Positions 1-11,730 of a stretch of DNA of 64,000 nt are shown here, piece after piece. Made by a program: the position numbers and the translations under genes. Below the pieces are notes generated by a model. The model saw nothing but the letters and a program-made list of their open reading frames with translations, was not told the DNA's origin and made no database searches. The stretch is taken from assembly GCA_033060915.1 (NCBI GenBank), contig CM065390.1:15163501-15227500 (forward strand), given 5' to 3'. Every line of letters begins with the position of its first letter. Positions within the stretch are counted from its first letter, which is position 1. Source of the stretch: Euryodendron excelsum (taxonomy: Eukaryota; Streptophyta; Magnoliopsida; Ericales; Pentaphylacaceae).

Positions 1-2606
1 ACAAAAATTTACTGATCTTGGCCAACAACAGAATTGTGAGATTCCCTAATCTGAGAATAACAATATTTAAAAACTGTGAAAATAGAATTTTGTTTCATTC
101 GTTAAGGCCCTAGAGAGAGATTTTCTTCATATATTCTCTGTGATCCACTGATCCATAGCTATTGGATTCATATTTTCTTATCTTATAATGAAGATCTTCT
201 ATGTTCTTTCTATTTTTTATCTTTAGTTTTAGACTCTTTTTCCTATAACATTTTGCACACAATGTATTTATACATGAACAAATTGGTCTGTAGTGTGTAG
301 ATGGACATGTTTCTGGCCCATTTGTCTTTTAGTGATCTTGCCTTTATCTACATTTTGGAGTGTACATTGCTTTTATGTTTTCTATGTCCATTGTACATTG
401 CTTTGTGCTCCTCTATTTCCGTCCAATCTATCTCAAATCTCTTAAGAATTTTGCCCAACATGTATTCGTCTAGTATTTTTATTAGCATCTTATCTTGACA
501 GTATCATAGCATTCTTAAATTTTCTTTTATAGGATAATCCAATGATGGAGCTCCTAGACTAAGATCAACATAATTTGTTGTGGTTCTGGGATTTTATGAA
601 TGGGTGAGCAAGTTACCTGGTCCACTTGTTTGATTAGATGCTCGTAAATGCAGCGGAGGTCTTCCAGAATCCGAAAGAGTTTTCAGAAACCAAAGAGCAT
701 AGGGAAAAATGAAAGCTCTTCCAGAATCCAAGTAATAGTAGCCAAATCAGTTAACTTTGCTCTGGCATCCCTATGTACAGGTTATGTGGGTCAATTTTTA
801 GGTTGTAGTCAATTTTAATTTTTTTTTGATAAGTAGGTTATGGACTTGTAGTCAATTTTATTGGAAGCTAGGTGGAAGACCTGTTTGTTCAATGAGTGGA
901 AGTCAGATGAGATAACAATCAGAGAGAAAATCAGCAATTTAATATATAATAAAGTACCTCTAAATCAGGTCCGTACCGTACAACATTGGTAAAATTCAAT
1001 GTTTTACAGTATTGGTTGAGATTATAGATAGATAAGGGATTTGGCCAAAACCCTTCCTACCGTGAGATTAGAAGTACTTTTTGAAGGAAATAACTTGCCG
1101 TCACTTGAGGCACCTTATATGACTATGAGCAGGGATCGAAGGTCTGCAGATGTCTTATCATATTAGATTGCTAACAGAACTCTAAGGAATTGAAATATTA
1201 ATCAAGTATTTTGGTTAATTATTTATCTGGGACATTGTTTTTCCAAATGTTAATGTGCTTATTATCTTTCCTTCACAAGTGACTGCTGCAACAAATCTAT
1301 GAAGTTATGCATGATAAACCACAGGAGTGTGCATTTCGGAAACAGATAATTACAAGTATGAAATCCTCTTATATGCTAGTAACTGATTGGAGCGAGGTGA
1401 CTTTCATTGCAAGGTTGCAATTTTAGCTGTGGGCTAACTACGACCTGAATCTGATTTCTAAGTTCAGTATGCGACTCTAGGCTTTAGGATTAGTCTGTCT
1501 TGAAGAATAAGTGTAACGTTTTGTTGGATCCAGCCTGAATTACCAGCTTGTTGAATCTGTTAATTAGCTAGTGCACAAAATTGTTTGGCAATAGTTGAAC
1601 TTGAAGGCTGAAGCCAAAATTTTCCTGATGACAACCGTACCTCTTATCGACTGGGCTCTCAGGTCAAGATAGGGCTGGGCCAAGTCGGCATGAACTCAAT
1701 TTTAGGCCTGAAATGTGAGCCAAACTTAGACTTGCCTCATGAGGCATGATGCGACCTGCTTTGGTTGTTGACAGGAAGGCCAAGTGCAGGGCACCCAACT
1801 CAATTCATAGCTCTATCAGCAACACATTTTATAAACCTAATATTAGAAGTTGCACAAACATGTAGAAATATTATGACTTTTTACTTACAGCATGTGATTT
1901 TGTTTGACAAGTGATTCAAGGGAACATGCTTTCTTTAGTCTTCAAATTTGTGAAAGGTTTTTAGATTATTCACATCACATGCCTCACCAACACTTACACA
2001 CAAAAATAAACAAATAAATGAATGAATGAATGAAAAAGACAAAAGGGAACTAATGCCATATGTTGTGTCTGCAGACCGAAGAAACTGGACTTTGTCAACT
2101 AAGATGGGAAGGCAGCAACAAATGCTATCCTCTTCCATTATTTGGATGGGCATCATCAAAGGCTTTAAAGGTTGAATGGCCCTGTTTTCCGTGTTTTCCG
2201 TGCTTGAACTTGTGATGGAGATAAGAAACCTCAGTGGGACATGAGTGGATGCTAAGATCTGTGGTTTATATTTTGGGGATTTGTTATTGATCTGGAGAGG
2301 ATGACTCTCACTACTGGATTGCTGGAATTGTTTCTCTGCTGTTAAAAACAGGAGGAAGATGAGCAAAACAAGAAGTGCTGCTATAAGAGAATGAGACTTG
2401 ACTACACCAAGTAAGCTTCTTTTTGTTTTTTGTTTTTGGGTAGTCTTTAAATGCACTTCTCATTTGCAAGCTATGAAGTTTCTGATTTCTGATCCCCTCC
2501 CCTCCCCTAAAAAAAGGAAAAGAGAACATAAAATGCTTCTGATGTTAGAAATCAGTTGATGTAAGTAGACTTGCAAATATAAATAGATACCGGTAGAAGA
2601 AGATAG
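1..2606. other. Non-coding left flank, shared by both copies
   Basis: No supportable gene. The sequence is AT-rich and repeated at 27467-30170. On the minus strand, bases 2456 down to about 1935 form an open frame with a hydrophobic stretch (SLIAALLVLLIFLLFL) after a basic start, resembling a signal anchor. It begins at GTG, and in copy 2 the matching frame is cut by a stop just after that stretch, so it is not called as a gene. A segment around 1660-1800 looks like dispersed-repeat sequence, but its class is unclear. Confidence 0.6.
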
Positions 2607-2618
2607 AAACCTTCTTAA
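2607..2618 (+). repeat. LINE target-site duplication, left
   Basis: aaaccttcttaa, repeated exactly at 4685-4696 to the right of the LINE tail. Together they bracket the insertion. Confidence 0.85.
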
Positions 2619-4684
2619 GATTCAAGGATGGTAGACTGGGGCTTTTATGCAAACTGGACATTGAGAAGGCTTATGATCATATAAACTGGGATTTTCTGAT
2701 GAGGGTTTTGGACAAAATCAGTTTTGGAGTTACCTGGAGGAAATGGATCCTCGTTTGCATCTCTTCAGTGAAATTTTCGGTCTTGATTAATGGTTCTCCG
2801 GCAGGTTTTTTCCAATCCCATAGAGGTTTACGTCAAGGGGACCCTCTCTCTCCCCTGCTTTTTATTTTAGGGATGGAAGTACTCAGCAGTATGATTCGGA
2901 AAGCAGTTTTTGGGAATTTTTTAGAGGGTTTTGAGGTGGGTAGAGTACGTGATCATACTATCTCGGTGTCTCACCTTCTTTATGCAGATGATACCTTGCT
3001 CTTCTGTGGGGCAAATGAGCAGCAGCTGGGTTACTTGAGATGTGTTCTGCTTTGTTTCGAATCTGTTTCTGGTTTGAAAGTGAATCTTGCAAAGTCTTCT
3101 TTGACTCCTATAAGTGTGGTGCTAAACATTGAAGATTTAGCATCCATTTTGGGTTGTAAGGTGCAGAACCTACCCTCCACGTATTTAGGTTTGCCTCTTG
3201 GAGCGTCCTTCAAAGCCAAGGCCGTTTGGGATGGAGTCATTAAGAGATTCCAATCGAGGTTGGCAGGTTGGCAAAAGCAATATCTCTGAAAAGGAGGGAG
3301 ACTTACTCTGATCAAAAGTACTTTTTCAAGTCTGCCTACTTATTTGATGTCTCTCTTTACCATTCCATTCGCGGTGGCTAAGAGACTTGAGAAGCTGCAA
3401 CGGGATTTTTTATGGGGTGGTATTGGTGAAGAGTTCAAATATCACTTGGTTGATTGGAATACAGTGTGTTCTTCCCTTAGAGTAGGTGGGTTAGGGATTT
3501 GGAAGTTTGCATTGTTGAATCAAGCTCTTTTGGGAAAATGGTTATGGAGGTATGCGCGTGAAAGAGACAGATATTGGAGGCGTGTTGTGTTGTCTAAGTA
3601 TTGTGGGAATTGGGGAGATTGGACCACTTTACAAGTCTCAATTTCACATGGGAAAGGTCTTTGGAAGGGTATTAGGAGCATGGACAGCTGGCATAATTTC
3701 TAGGATCAGACTAGTTTTGAGGTGGGCAATGGGAATATAGTTCGTTTCTAGAGTCATTGGTGGTGCAGAGAAGAGAGCTTGGGTTTCTATTTTCTTAACA
3801 TTGCTAGGACTGCCACCAACAGAGATGCAACGGTAGGAAATCACCTTGTTCGTAATGGTGATCATATTTTTTGGGACATTGCTTTTAGAAGGGAGTTAAA
3901 TGATTGGGAGACGGAGGAATTGGTTGAACTTCTAGGTATCCTTTACAGCTTCTCTGCTAAAGGAGAAAGTGGTGACTCCTTGCAATGGACGGGTGGTGGT
4001 ACAAGCAGTTTTAAGGTAAAACCCTTCTTCTCAGTCTTACAAGGCAATCAATCTAACTCTTTCCCTTGGAAAGGAATTTGGATCTCAAAGGTTCCTTCCA
4101 AGGTGTCTTTCTTTTCTTGGACAGCATCTCATGGTAAGATACTCACCATTGTCAACCTCATTAGAAGGTGTCAAATTCATGTCAATTGGTGTTGTATGTG
4201 TAAGGCTGATGGGGAATCAGTTGATCACCTCCTTATTCATTGTCGTGTGGCTTCTGAGATCCGGTGTCTTATTCTGGGATGGTTTGGCATTTAGTGGGTT
4301 TTCCCCAAGCATATGGTTAATCTTTTATGCTCGTGGAGGGGGGCGAGAGTTGGAAGGCAAATGAAAATGGCTTGGCACTTGGTGCCTTTAACTTTGATGT
4401 GGTGTATTTAGTGCGAACGGAACAATAGAACATTTGAAGGAATTGAAACCTCTTTTGTGCATATTAGAAGTAGATTTATGACCTTACTGTATAGTTGGTT
4501 TAAGGAAGGTGTAGATCCTTCCCTAAACCAATTTATAGACTTTGTGGATTTTTGTGAGTAGTCTTTTTGTATAGAAGGCTTTTGGCCTTTCTGGTTCTTG
4601 TTGTAAGGGTGGCACTCCCTTTGTGCCGACTTCGTTTTATAATACTTTTACTTATCAAAAATAAATAATAAATAATAAATAATA
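2619..4684 (+). mobile_element. 5'-truncated L1-type LINE, copy 1
   Basis: Non-LTR retrotransposon fragment. It begins inside the reverse transcriptase domain, so the endonuclease and N-terminal RT are missing, as expected from incomplete target-primed reverse transcription. It ends in an AT-rich tail of repeated aataat units. It is bounded by a 12-bp target-site duplication, aaaccttcttaa, at 2607-2618 and 4685-4696. The same insertion at the same site is present in copy 2 (30182-33701), so it predates the duplication. Confidence 0.88.
2640..4294 (+). pseudogene. LINE reverse transcriptase / zf-RVT remnant, copy 1
   Basis: One reading frame with a few stops (the first at 3287-3289, another near 3701) covers the C-terminal two thirds of a plant L1 ORF2. 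Visible landmarks in order: the KLDIEKAYDHINWDFL block of the RT fingers, GLRQGDPLSP, and the catalytic YADD at 2981-2992 with both aspartates intact. The thumb region follows with YLGLPLG, and then the zf-RVT domain at about 4010-4240 with WKGIWISKVPSKVSFFSW and a Cys/His cluster (CCMCKADGESVDHLLIHC). The frame is continuous except for nonsense changes, indicating decay by point mutation rather than rearrangement. Confidence 0.88.
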
Positions 4685-4696
4685 AAACCTTCTTAA
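4685..4696 (+). repeat. LINE target-site duplication, right
   Basis: Exact repeat of 2607-2618. The same sequence flanks the copy 2 LINE at 33702-33713, where its left partner at 30170-30181 has one mismatch. Confidence 0.85.
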
Positions 4697-4984
4697 CATT
4701 CTGTTGTCTTCATTGTTAACCCACCATGTACTTCTAGGTTTCTAATCTAGATAGGATCCATAATATGTGTATAGAAAATTCTTTAGTGTCCTAGACAATA
4801 CTTTCCAACTTTTGGGATGGTAGAAGAAAGTTCTATCACTTCTATGCATATGGGAACTGGGTTACTGTAGGAAGTCGATTGTTTTTAGAGGAGGCAACTG
4901 CAATGAGACTGTGGGATGTAAAGATATATAGTCAGTGCTTCTCATTATAATTAATTTCTAAAATGTAAATATTCTGAATTTTAG

Positions 4985-5613
4985 CATGCATGGCAACTTA
5001 TATCACAGTGATGAAGATGAACAGATTGGGTGCCCTGTGCCAGATTGCAAATACCGCTGGAGAACATAAAAATAGTCAAATAATATCCTTACTGAATTTT
5101 CTTACCTTGTCAGTAAATTGCTATACATCTTTAAATGTGACAGATTCGCCGAGAAAGAGACCTTGCTCAGGATACAGAAGCTGGATGTACTCGCATGTTT
5201 AATTTACCCAGAGGCTATCAGGTTCAAAGTGAGGCTGGAAAAGTTGGGTTCCTACATTCTTATCTGCCTTGTGAGCTGGCAAAATGATGATTACTGGCAT
5301 TAATAAATGGGCCAATTTCTGGAAATTCTTGTGGTGAGACATTAGGGGAAAGAGACTTTTAGACGAGCTCTAGAAGTTGCATCTCTCTACAGTTGGAGGT
5401 GAAAGCAAGGAGAAACTTTCACAGAATGGCAGAGGTGGCAATCTTTGGCACAAGTTTGAGAAGAAAATTTAGTGTCTTTTCAGAAATTCTGTAGAAGCAG
5501 CTGGGAGAGTTAAAGAGGAGGGTGTAGTACCTGTTGAAGCCCTGAAAAGAGATTACATTGAAGAAAGGACAAGTAGATGGATCACAAATAGAAATGATGA
5601 TACTGATGGCTGA
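4985..5613 (+). pseudogene. Decayed spliced gene, unidentified, copy 1
   Basis: Three stretches read like protein exons although no intact frame joins them. At 4986-5066 an open stretch follows an AG and reads HSDEDEQIGCPVPDCKYRW. At 5144-5284 a frame follows an acceptor-like tgtgacag and contains LPRGYQVQSEAGKVGFLHSY before a stop. At 5395-5613 a frame contains SQNGRGGNLWHKFEKK, a stop at 5470, then VKEEGVVPVEALKRDYIEER and a second stop. Copy 2 (34001-34625) repeats all three and adds a CGA to TGA stop at the second block. The Cys pair in the first block could be zinc-binding. The family is not recognised; a decayed gene is the best reading, but chance frames are possible. Confidence 0.4.
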
Positions 5614-5904
5614 TGGTGTTGAAGGTGTACGTAGTCTTAAGCCCTCAGCTTTGGCTCCTGATTAATGTTTAGAATTTCTCTATCTGGGAATCGTACGTTG
5701 TTCATTATTAGTGGCTTTGTAATTTTACTTTCTTGTGTTGTAATTCGTAGTACAATCTACTAAAGCTTCCATGTAACTTTTCTGTTATAAATTTCTAATT
5801 GAAGGCCATTCTTTTTTTAGTCAGTCTTAATTGGCTTGTTATCTCTTACGTGCGTGCACCTGAAATTATTAGTAAACTAATGACTTGTCAAATCTTGAAT
5901 TCAA

Positions 5905-6420
5905 AGAGTGCTCACAAATCTCCCACCTAGCCCTGAATACTGGTGCTGCTGCTTTGAAGCACTGCATACTGGTACACGAAAAGGACAAAAGGCTGGATTA
6001 TGTTTGCCTGCGTACTTTCTGTTTGCAGTTATAGAAACTAATTTTTTTTGTTTTCTAAGACAAAAGACAACAGATATTTGCTTGAAGGGAAAATAAGTGT
6101 TTTTTTCATAGTCAAATTGAGCTTATTGCTGACAGTTCCGGAGCCTGAATTTTCTTTTTCTGTCTAAAGGCAAAAAAATGAGACGGGGTGATGCTGCTTT
6201 TCCTGCAGGTTCAAGTTTTGATACATAACTTGCTTCCGAAAGGGTATTTGTGCCTATACATTGTTTGGAAGCAGTTCTTGGTAAATTTCAGTTTGTTGGT
6301 TGTTAAAGCCAACCCATTATGTCTAGTTGTGGTTTTGCACCAACAAGGCATGGAGGTGAAAAGAAAAAAACGAAGAAGACTAATGAAAAGAAAGAAGGGA
6401 AATAGAAAATCCTTGTTTCC
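5905..6420 (+). pseudogene. Further coding-like remnants, copy 1
   Basis: Bases 5905-6030 hold a frame reading SHLALNTGAAALKHCIL, better preserved in copy 2 (34837-34965) where it continues through HEKDERPDYVCLHTLCLQL. Bases 6178-6420 hold frames rich in lysine (HGGEKKKTKKTNEKKEGK) with stops and a shift. Together with 4985-5613 these may be successive exons of one dead gene on the plus strand. No family is recognised. Confidence 0.3.
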
Positions 6421-6528
6421 TTTTGATAAGAATTCAGTTTTTTTTTTTTATTGTAGTAACATGAGAACAGAACCAGTCTCCTTTGCAATTTTACGTTATT
6501 TCCGTCATATCCCATACTAGTGTAGGGG

Positions 6529-6970
6529 TTTGTATTGGAGAAAATAAGGGCAGTTTGTTTCTTTATTCATATTTTAAATTATTTGCTCTGTTTGTTTTAG
6601 TGTGTTTATAACATTGTGTATTGTTACCAAGTAAAGCCAATCCAGGAGGAGCTGCTTAATTGGCTGGAGAAAAATCCACAAGTTGATTTTGTGGAGAGAA
6701 TAATTTTCAAAACAACTTTGAGTTGATCTAATGTGGCATTCTCTTCCACTCAATTTGGACGGATATCCAGGTATGGAGTTTTTATTACTTTGTTGAATTC
6801 TTTCTGATATACTATTATAATGTCCATTTTAGTAAATTGTTGTGATATTAATCTTTTCATCAACTTTTCCGTCTGTATTCCTGCATTCACAATTTAAAGC
6901 AACAAACCCTGCTTAACTGTGAAATAAAGAAAATCAAATCAAACGTTTGATCTCAAGCATGCTGAAAGCG
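6529..6970. other. Segment present only in copy 1
   Basis: These 442 bases have no counterpart in copy 2, where the flanks are joined at about 35463. The stretch 6629-6725 reads IQEELLNWLEKNPQVDFVER in one frame and may be one more exon of the decayed gene. No terminal repeats or target duplication are visible, so a deletion in copy 2 is more likely than an insertion here. Confidence 0.55.
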
Positions 6971-8173
6971 ACATTACTTTGTCAGAACTTTCAGACCCTG
7001 GCTATTCTTTACTTGGAAGTGTTCGTAGAACCATTGTTGTTTAATACACCATAACAATTTATGTCTGAAATTAAAATTTTAATTTTTATGATGCATTTGG
7101 AAGCAATCACTTCACTGGATAGATCCAGCCTTTTTGAAAAATTTGAAGTTTTTTTATCCTTGTGAATGTGACCTGTTAAATTGAACTAGTTTCTTGAAGT
7201 TTCTAGGTCCTGCTGGTGACTTTGTTGTTAAAATAATTATTGAGATCACTAACTTTCATTCGCTTGTAGGCTGCAGGTTCAAATCAAATGTAGAAAGAAA
7301 CCCTGGTTTAAGTTAGAATTATTCATCTGGATAATTAATAAAACAGGTAGTTTAGTTTAAACTTCCTTCTATTTGGGAATAATTACTTGAGTGCAGTAGT
7401 TTTTTTAACTTATAGTGCTTACCAAGATGTGTAGGTTGAAAGATGGTTAGAGGTTTTGGCTATCCAAGACAAAGGTAACAAAATGGAACCCTAGTATGGA
7501 TAACTTGAGCTTTAGTTTCAGCACTCAACGGTCATCTTATAAATTTAGCCTACAAAGAACCAACAGCTGTAGCTTTTAGTTGGTTTGAATGATGTGAAGA
7601 TGCATGAGATGTCTTATGTCCAAAGTCTTTGAAGTTCATCTTTCTATTGAACCAAAAGGTGAAAAGAAAAGGGAAAAAAGGAAAAACCTGAAAAACAGAA
7701 CTGTTAAATTCAAATTGTACTATTCGATCATTCAGTAATGCAGAAAGGCAAAACTTCATGACTGTATCTCTACATATGTATATCGGATGAAGAAACATGC
7801 TATATATAGCTATATATGTTCCACTAACCAGATTTCCCATGTATGAAGCCCCAAGAATTTTCACGCCTAAGAATGGCAGCTCCAAGGCAGGTTGCCAGGA
7901 GTTGGCAAACCTTGAGAGGAAATTAGACAGATTAGAAACTGAAAATGAACAATGGATGATAAAAAGATTGACATTTCTTGCCTGACAGTTACTGCAGAAT
8001 TTACATATGCACCAACCAATGTGTTCTGATGAAATTTAATTGATGTCTGTATTAATTTTCGTAGGGTCGGGATTTGTGCAAGTAGCATCACTTTAATGAA
8101 ATTCAGTATTGCCCTAACTGTTTTACTGGAAAAGAACCATTCTGCCACTCTGGAGTTAAAAGGACGAACTAAG
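6971..8173. other. Non-coding stretch with one coiled-coil-like frame
   Basis: AT-rich and repeated at 35464-36651. A short frame at about 7830-7985 (ELANLERKLDRLETENEQW) is conserved in copy 2 (36317-36462) and has heptad-like spacing of leucines. It could be an exon of the same dead gene or chance. Nothing else is supportable. Confidence 0.35.
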
Positions 8174-8362
8174 AGGGTATTTGGACCCCAACTTATTTAG
8201 CAGTTTATAACTTAAACTTATGGCTTTTTTAAATTGTGTTTGGGTGATGATGAAAAAGTGGTTTATATCTAACACGATTTTTTAGAAAAGCCATTTGAAA
8301 AAGTGACTTTTTAAAACTAGCTTATAGCTTATAACTTATAAGCTAGTCACCCAAACACCCCC
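8174..8362. mobile_element. hAT-like MITE, copy 1
   Basis: About 189 bp with terminal inverted repeats of the type gggtatttgg at the left and ccaaacaccc at the right, and internal inverted repeats around aaaagccatttgaaaaagtg. This is the usual look of short non-autonomous hAT elements in plants. Flanks (ctaagag and ctaatagag) resemble a degraded 8-bp target duplication. A matching element sits at 36652-36819, so it predates the duplication. Confidence 0.6.
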
Positions 8363-11300
8363 TAATAGAGAATAATTGTAACTTGTTTGTTAGCCATCTC
8401 GACATTTTAGGAATAGCTGAAAGTTCTTATTCTTTACTAAGTTATTAGAAATACCTTCAATGTCCAAAATTTCTAATAAAACTTGATATCTTTCGCACTG
8501 TAAAACCCACCCTTTCCTCTTACATAAACCTTTGGAACTGTCTTAAATTGATAATATGTCTCCTTATATGAACTTAAAAGGCATGACAGCGCTTTTAACC
8601 GGAGAAAAATGATACCTCTGATAGAGATGAAAGAAAAAGTATTTGTTGATAAGCTCCCTTCTAGACTGAATTAGACCATATACGGACTTTTATTCAGGTC
8701 TTGGAGTAAATGGAAGTCTATATATGCTTGATGACTTCTTAGCATAATACAAATGTTGAGAACATAGTTATGAAAGAAACATGCACTGGGATGAGGTCCA
8801 TATGATGCTATGCATAAGTTCATACCTTAGATTGTCAAACAGGTCACTGTAGAATCTTCTGAATACAAAGTTTTCTTAATTTGTCATAACCCTAATCTTT
8901 CAAACTTGTGGCCAATTCAAGTGATGACTTTCCAATGAATTCAACAGTACAATTCAGGTAAGGCATGCAAAAGAAGTTGTAAGATACCATATGGATCATA
9001 GTTTGACTATACTGTCCCTAGAAAAGGTTTAAATGACAGATTTAGGAAATAATAGTATTTTCATTTTTTACGAGGAGGATAGGGGGATCAACTAGGCAGG
9101 TCTAGAATTTTATCAAGGCCAGTTCTGTCTGCCTTCTTGTATAAGTTGCTTAGGTCAACAATTTAGAATAATAAACTTCTTATTTCAAAGTAAATATATC
9201 TGTCTCCAACATGCTCTACAAAAGTAATCTACCTTTATTTATTTTATATTATTTGTAATGTGATAAGATCACCGGGGAATGTATTTGTTTTCTGAGTTAT
9301 TGAGGCTAAATGGCGTTGTGGAAAATGAAGTGCTGTGCATATGTGTGTTGTTTGAACAAAATGTTCACTAGAATTCGTGTGCTTTGTAATGGCTTGAATG
9401 AGCGTCTTTCATATTTATCAAAAGCAGAGAAGCCTCTAGTATGAAAAACCATTAAGATTAAAGCCCTCACTGTAGGACATCATCCCCACTAGTTGGTGAG
9501 TCTTGACCCTTGTTTTGGGCTGGGAGAAGTGGCATCCAACCTTGCCGTGCTTGACCTGTAGGTCATAAAGCATTCAACTTTCAAGCAGAGACTTTGGAAG
9601 ACTGCAGAAATATCATGAACTCGTGCACAGATGCATACACACCCATAAACGCATATATATATATATATATATTTATGTTTTTGTGCGTATATATGTATAT
9701 ATATCTATTTGGGCTTGAAGCATATATATTTGAATGCTGTTTGAGAAATTTGCAACCTAGTATATCTGCCTTAGTTCAAGGTTAATTCATGGATTTCCTG
9801 GATCTTTTTTTTTTTTTTTTTGGTTTCATTTATTGTTTATTTAACTAAGTCTGAACTAGTTAGGAAGTCTTAGCTTAAGCTACCTTATCTTTGATCATAC
9901 TTTATTTCATTTCTTGCAAAATTTTCCAAATTTGTAAAGACAACTGGAATTGGTACGAAGTTTCTTATGTGATTATCGAGATTATAAGGGCTCCCCATCA
10001 GATCAGTCCCAACTCCATATATATATATATATATATTAAATACCATAATATGCATGACCAAGAAGTCTTATCCAAAGAGATGGTAGAAAAATGCAGTGAG
10101 GACAAAAAACAGAGGAAAGTACAAAACCGAATGAGAAACCACCCTGGAAATGAATGAACATCAACCCAGAAAATCTAAGCAATGACCTGTTGACCTTTTA
10201 TAGTCTTTCTTCTTTAATTGTAAATGGAGGCCAGCTAGATTGCGAAAGCCATGTGAATGGGACAAGTGGGAACTTTTTTACGGGGATGCAGTGGCTTACG
10301 TAGCTTCATTTCTTCTTCTTCTTTTTTTTTTTTTTATGTCGATTAATATGTAATTAGTATAAGAAGCTGCGTTATACATTTCAGGAAATATAGAAGTACT
10401 AAAATTCTCACCCAAAACTAACAAGAAGAATTCACATATCAATTATGGTCTAAGTTGTGAAGAAAAAAAATGAAAAAGATAATCAAGCTCTCAACATACT
10501 TTTAATTTTTAAACATTCTTTCAAATTTAATTTGTGGATTTGGACTTTGATAATAATAGAAAACGATATCTGCTAACTTTTTTAGAGTTTTTACGCAGAA
10601 GAGTCAACCTTTTCGTTTTTCGTTTGCCCCAACTTTCTCCATGCACATGTTAAGTATATATGCTCCACAAAGTTTTGCTTTTTTATTTTTTATTATTTGT
10701 AAGTAACTAAATTAATATATTATTGTTGGTAAATATTTACAAACTATAAGGATTATATAATTAACGTGTAAGAGTAACAGGTACTTTATCTCAAATCAAA
10801 ATATCCACAATTATGATTCATAACTTTGAAAATATCACTATCACATCATTTTTATGAAATTAACATATAAAAATTTGTCTTGGGTATTATTTTCTTCTAT
10901 AAAATATGAATTTGACAAAAAATTGTGAAAATAAAAGATTTTACACCTGTCATTGTTGATCCTACCCTTGTGGAATCTCCTTTATTAAAAATTAGCGTAA
11001 TTAAGCTTTATCTCTTTTAGGTTGAGCAAAAATTATATAACTTTTCTGTAGTTTAAAAATGAACACATAACCTTCTTATGATTTGGACTTATCAACAAAA
11101 GGAATGAAACCGTGACAAATTTAGTAAAATAATAAAAATGTCTCCGCAAAAGACAACTCTTTATTTTGACATAAAATGATAAAATTATTTTTCCGATATT
11201 CTATTTCAAATAGATAAAATGATAAAAATACCTCTATAACATAATTAATTTTCTTCTATTTTGTAATTGAGTTCAAACTATAGTGAGTTATGTGTTGACT

Positions 11301-11614
11301 TTTAAACCCTTTTGAGAGTTATCTGATTTTACTCAAATCATAAAGAATGTAAAATATAACAACGCTTTAAAAATTAGTCGGTCCACTTGGATCACCACTT
11401 CGCTCTTTTTTTTAACAACAGAGTGCATGCGAATTAGGATGTGACCATCCTCTTGCAGGATTGAATAATTTTTTCGTCTTTGTTAATAATAATAATAATT
11501 TAGTGACAAAATAATTTAGAGTTCGTGATAAATTTAATGATAATGACATCATATAATGTTTTAATGACGTGTATGTGACCATACTCATACCCCTCGTCTG
11601 GGGCTTTCCCCCTC
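8363..11614. other. Intergenic DNA upstream of LBD copy 1
   Basis: No gene seen. Contents: a (TA)n tract around 9653-9672, a T-tract near 9806-9822, a (TA)n tract at 10017-10035, and 9092-9757, which is absent from copy 2. A 35-bp island at 10369-10403 matches copy 2 positions 41390-41424. On either side of it copy 1 lacks 3.2 kb and 1.3 kb present in copy 2. The 1.3 kb directly before the LBD gene aligns well between copies. Confidence 0.6.
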
Positions 11615-11622
11615 TATATATA
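11615..11622 (+). promoter_or_regulatory. TATA box of LBD copy 1
   Basis: tatatata lies 109-116 bases before the LBD start codon, followed by a CT-rich leader (11680-11725) typical of plant 5' UTRs. The same box is at 43954-43961 before copy 2. Confidence 0.6.
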
Positions 11623-11730
11623 CCCTCTGCTTTTGTGCTCAAAACTGGCATCCTGAAGCAGCTACTCATCTTCCTTGCCCCCTACTTTCTCTCTCATCAC
11701 CTTCAACTCTCTTTCTCTCTCGCTCTAAAA

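Noticed and set aside
301..498. Open frame of 65 codons rich in hydrophobic residues
   Set aside because: Not preserved in copy 2, no domain, no start context. It looks like chance in AT-rich DNA.
9594..10157. Frames with IYIYIYI runs
   Set aside because: Translation of (TA)n microsatellites.
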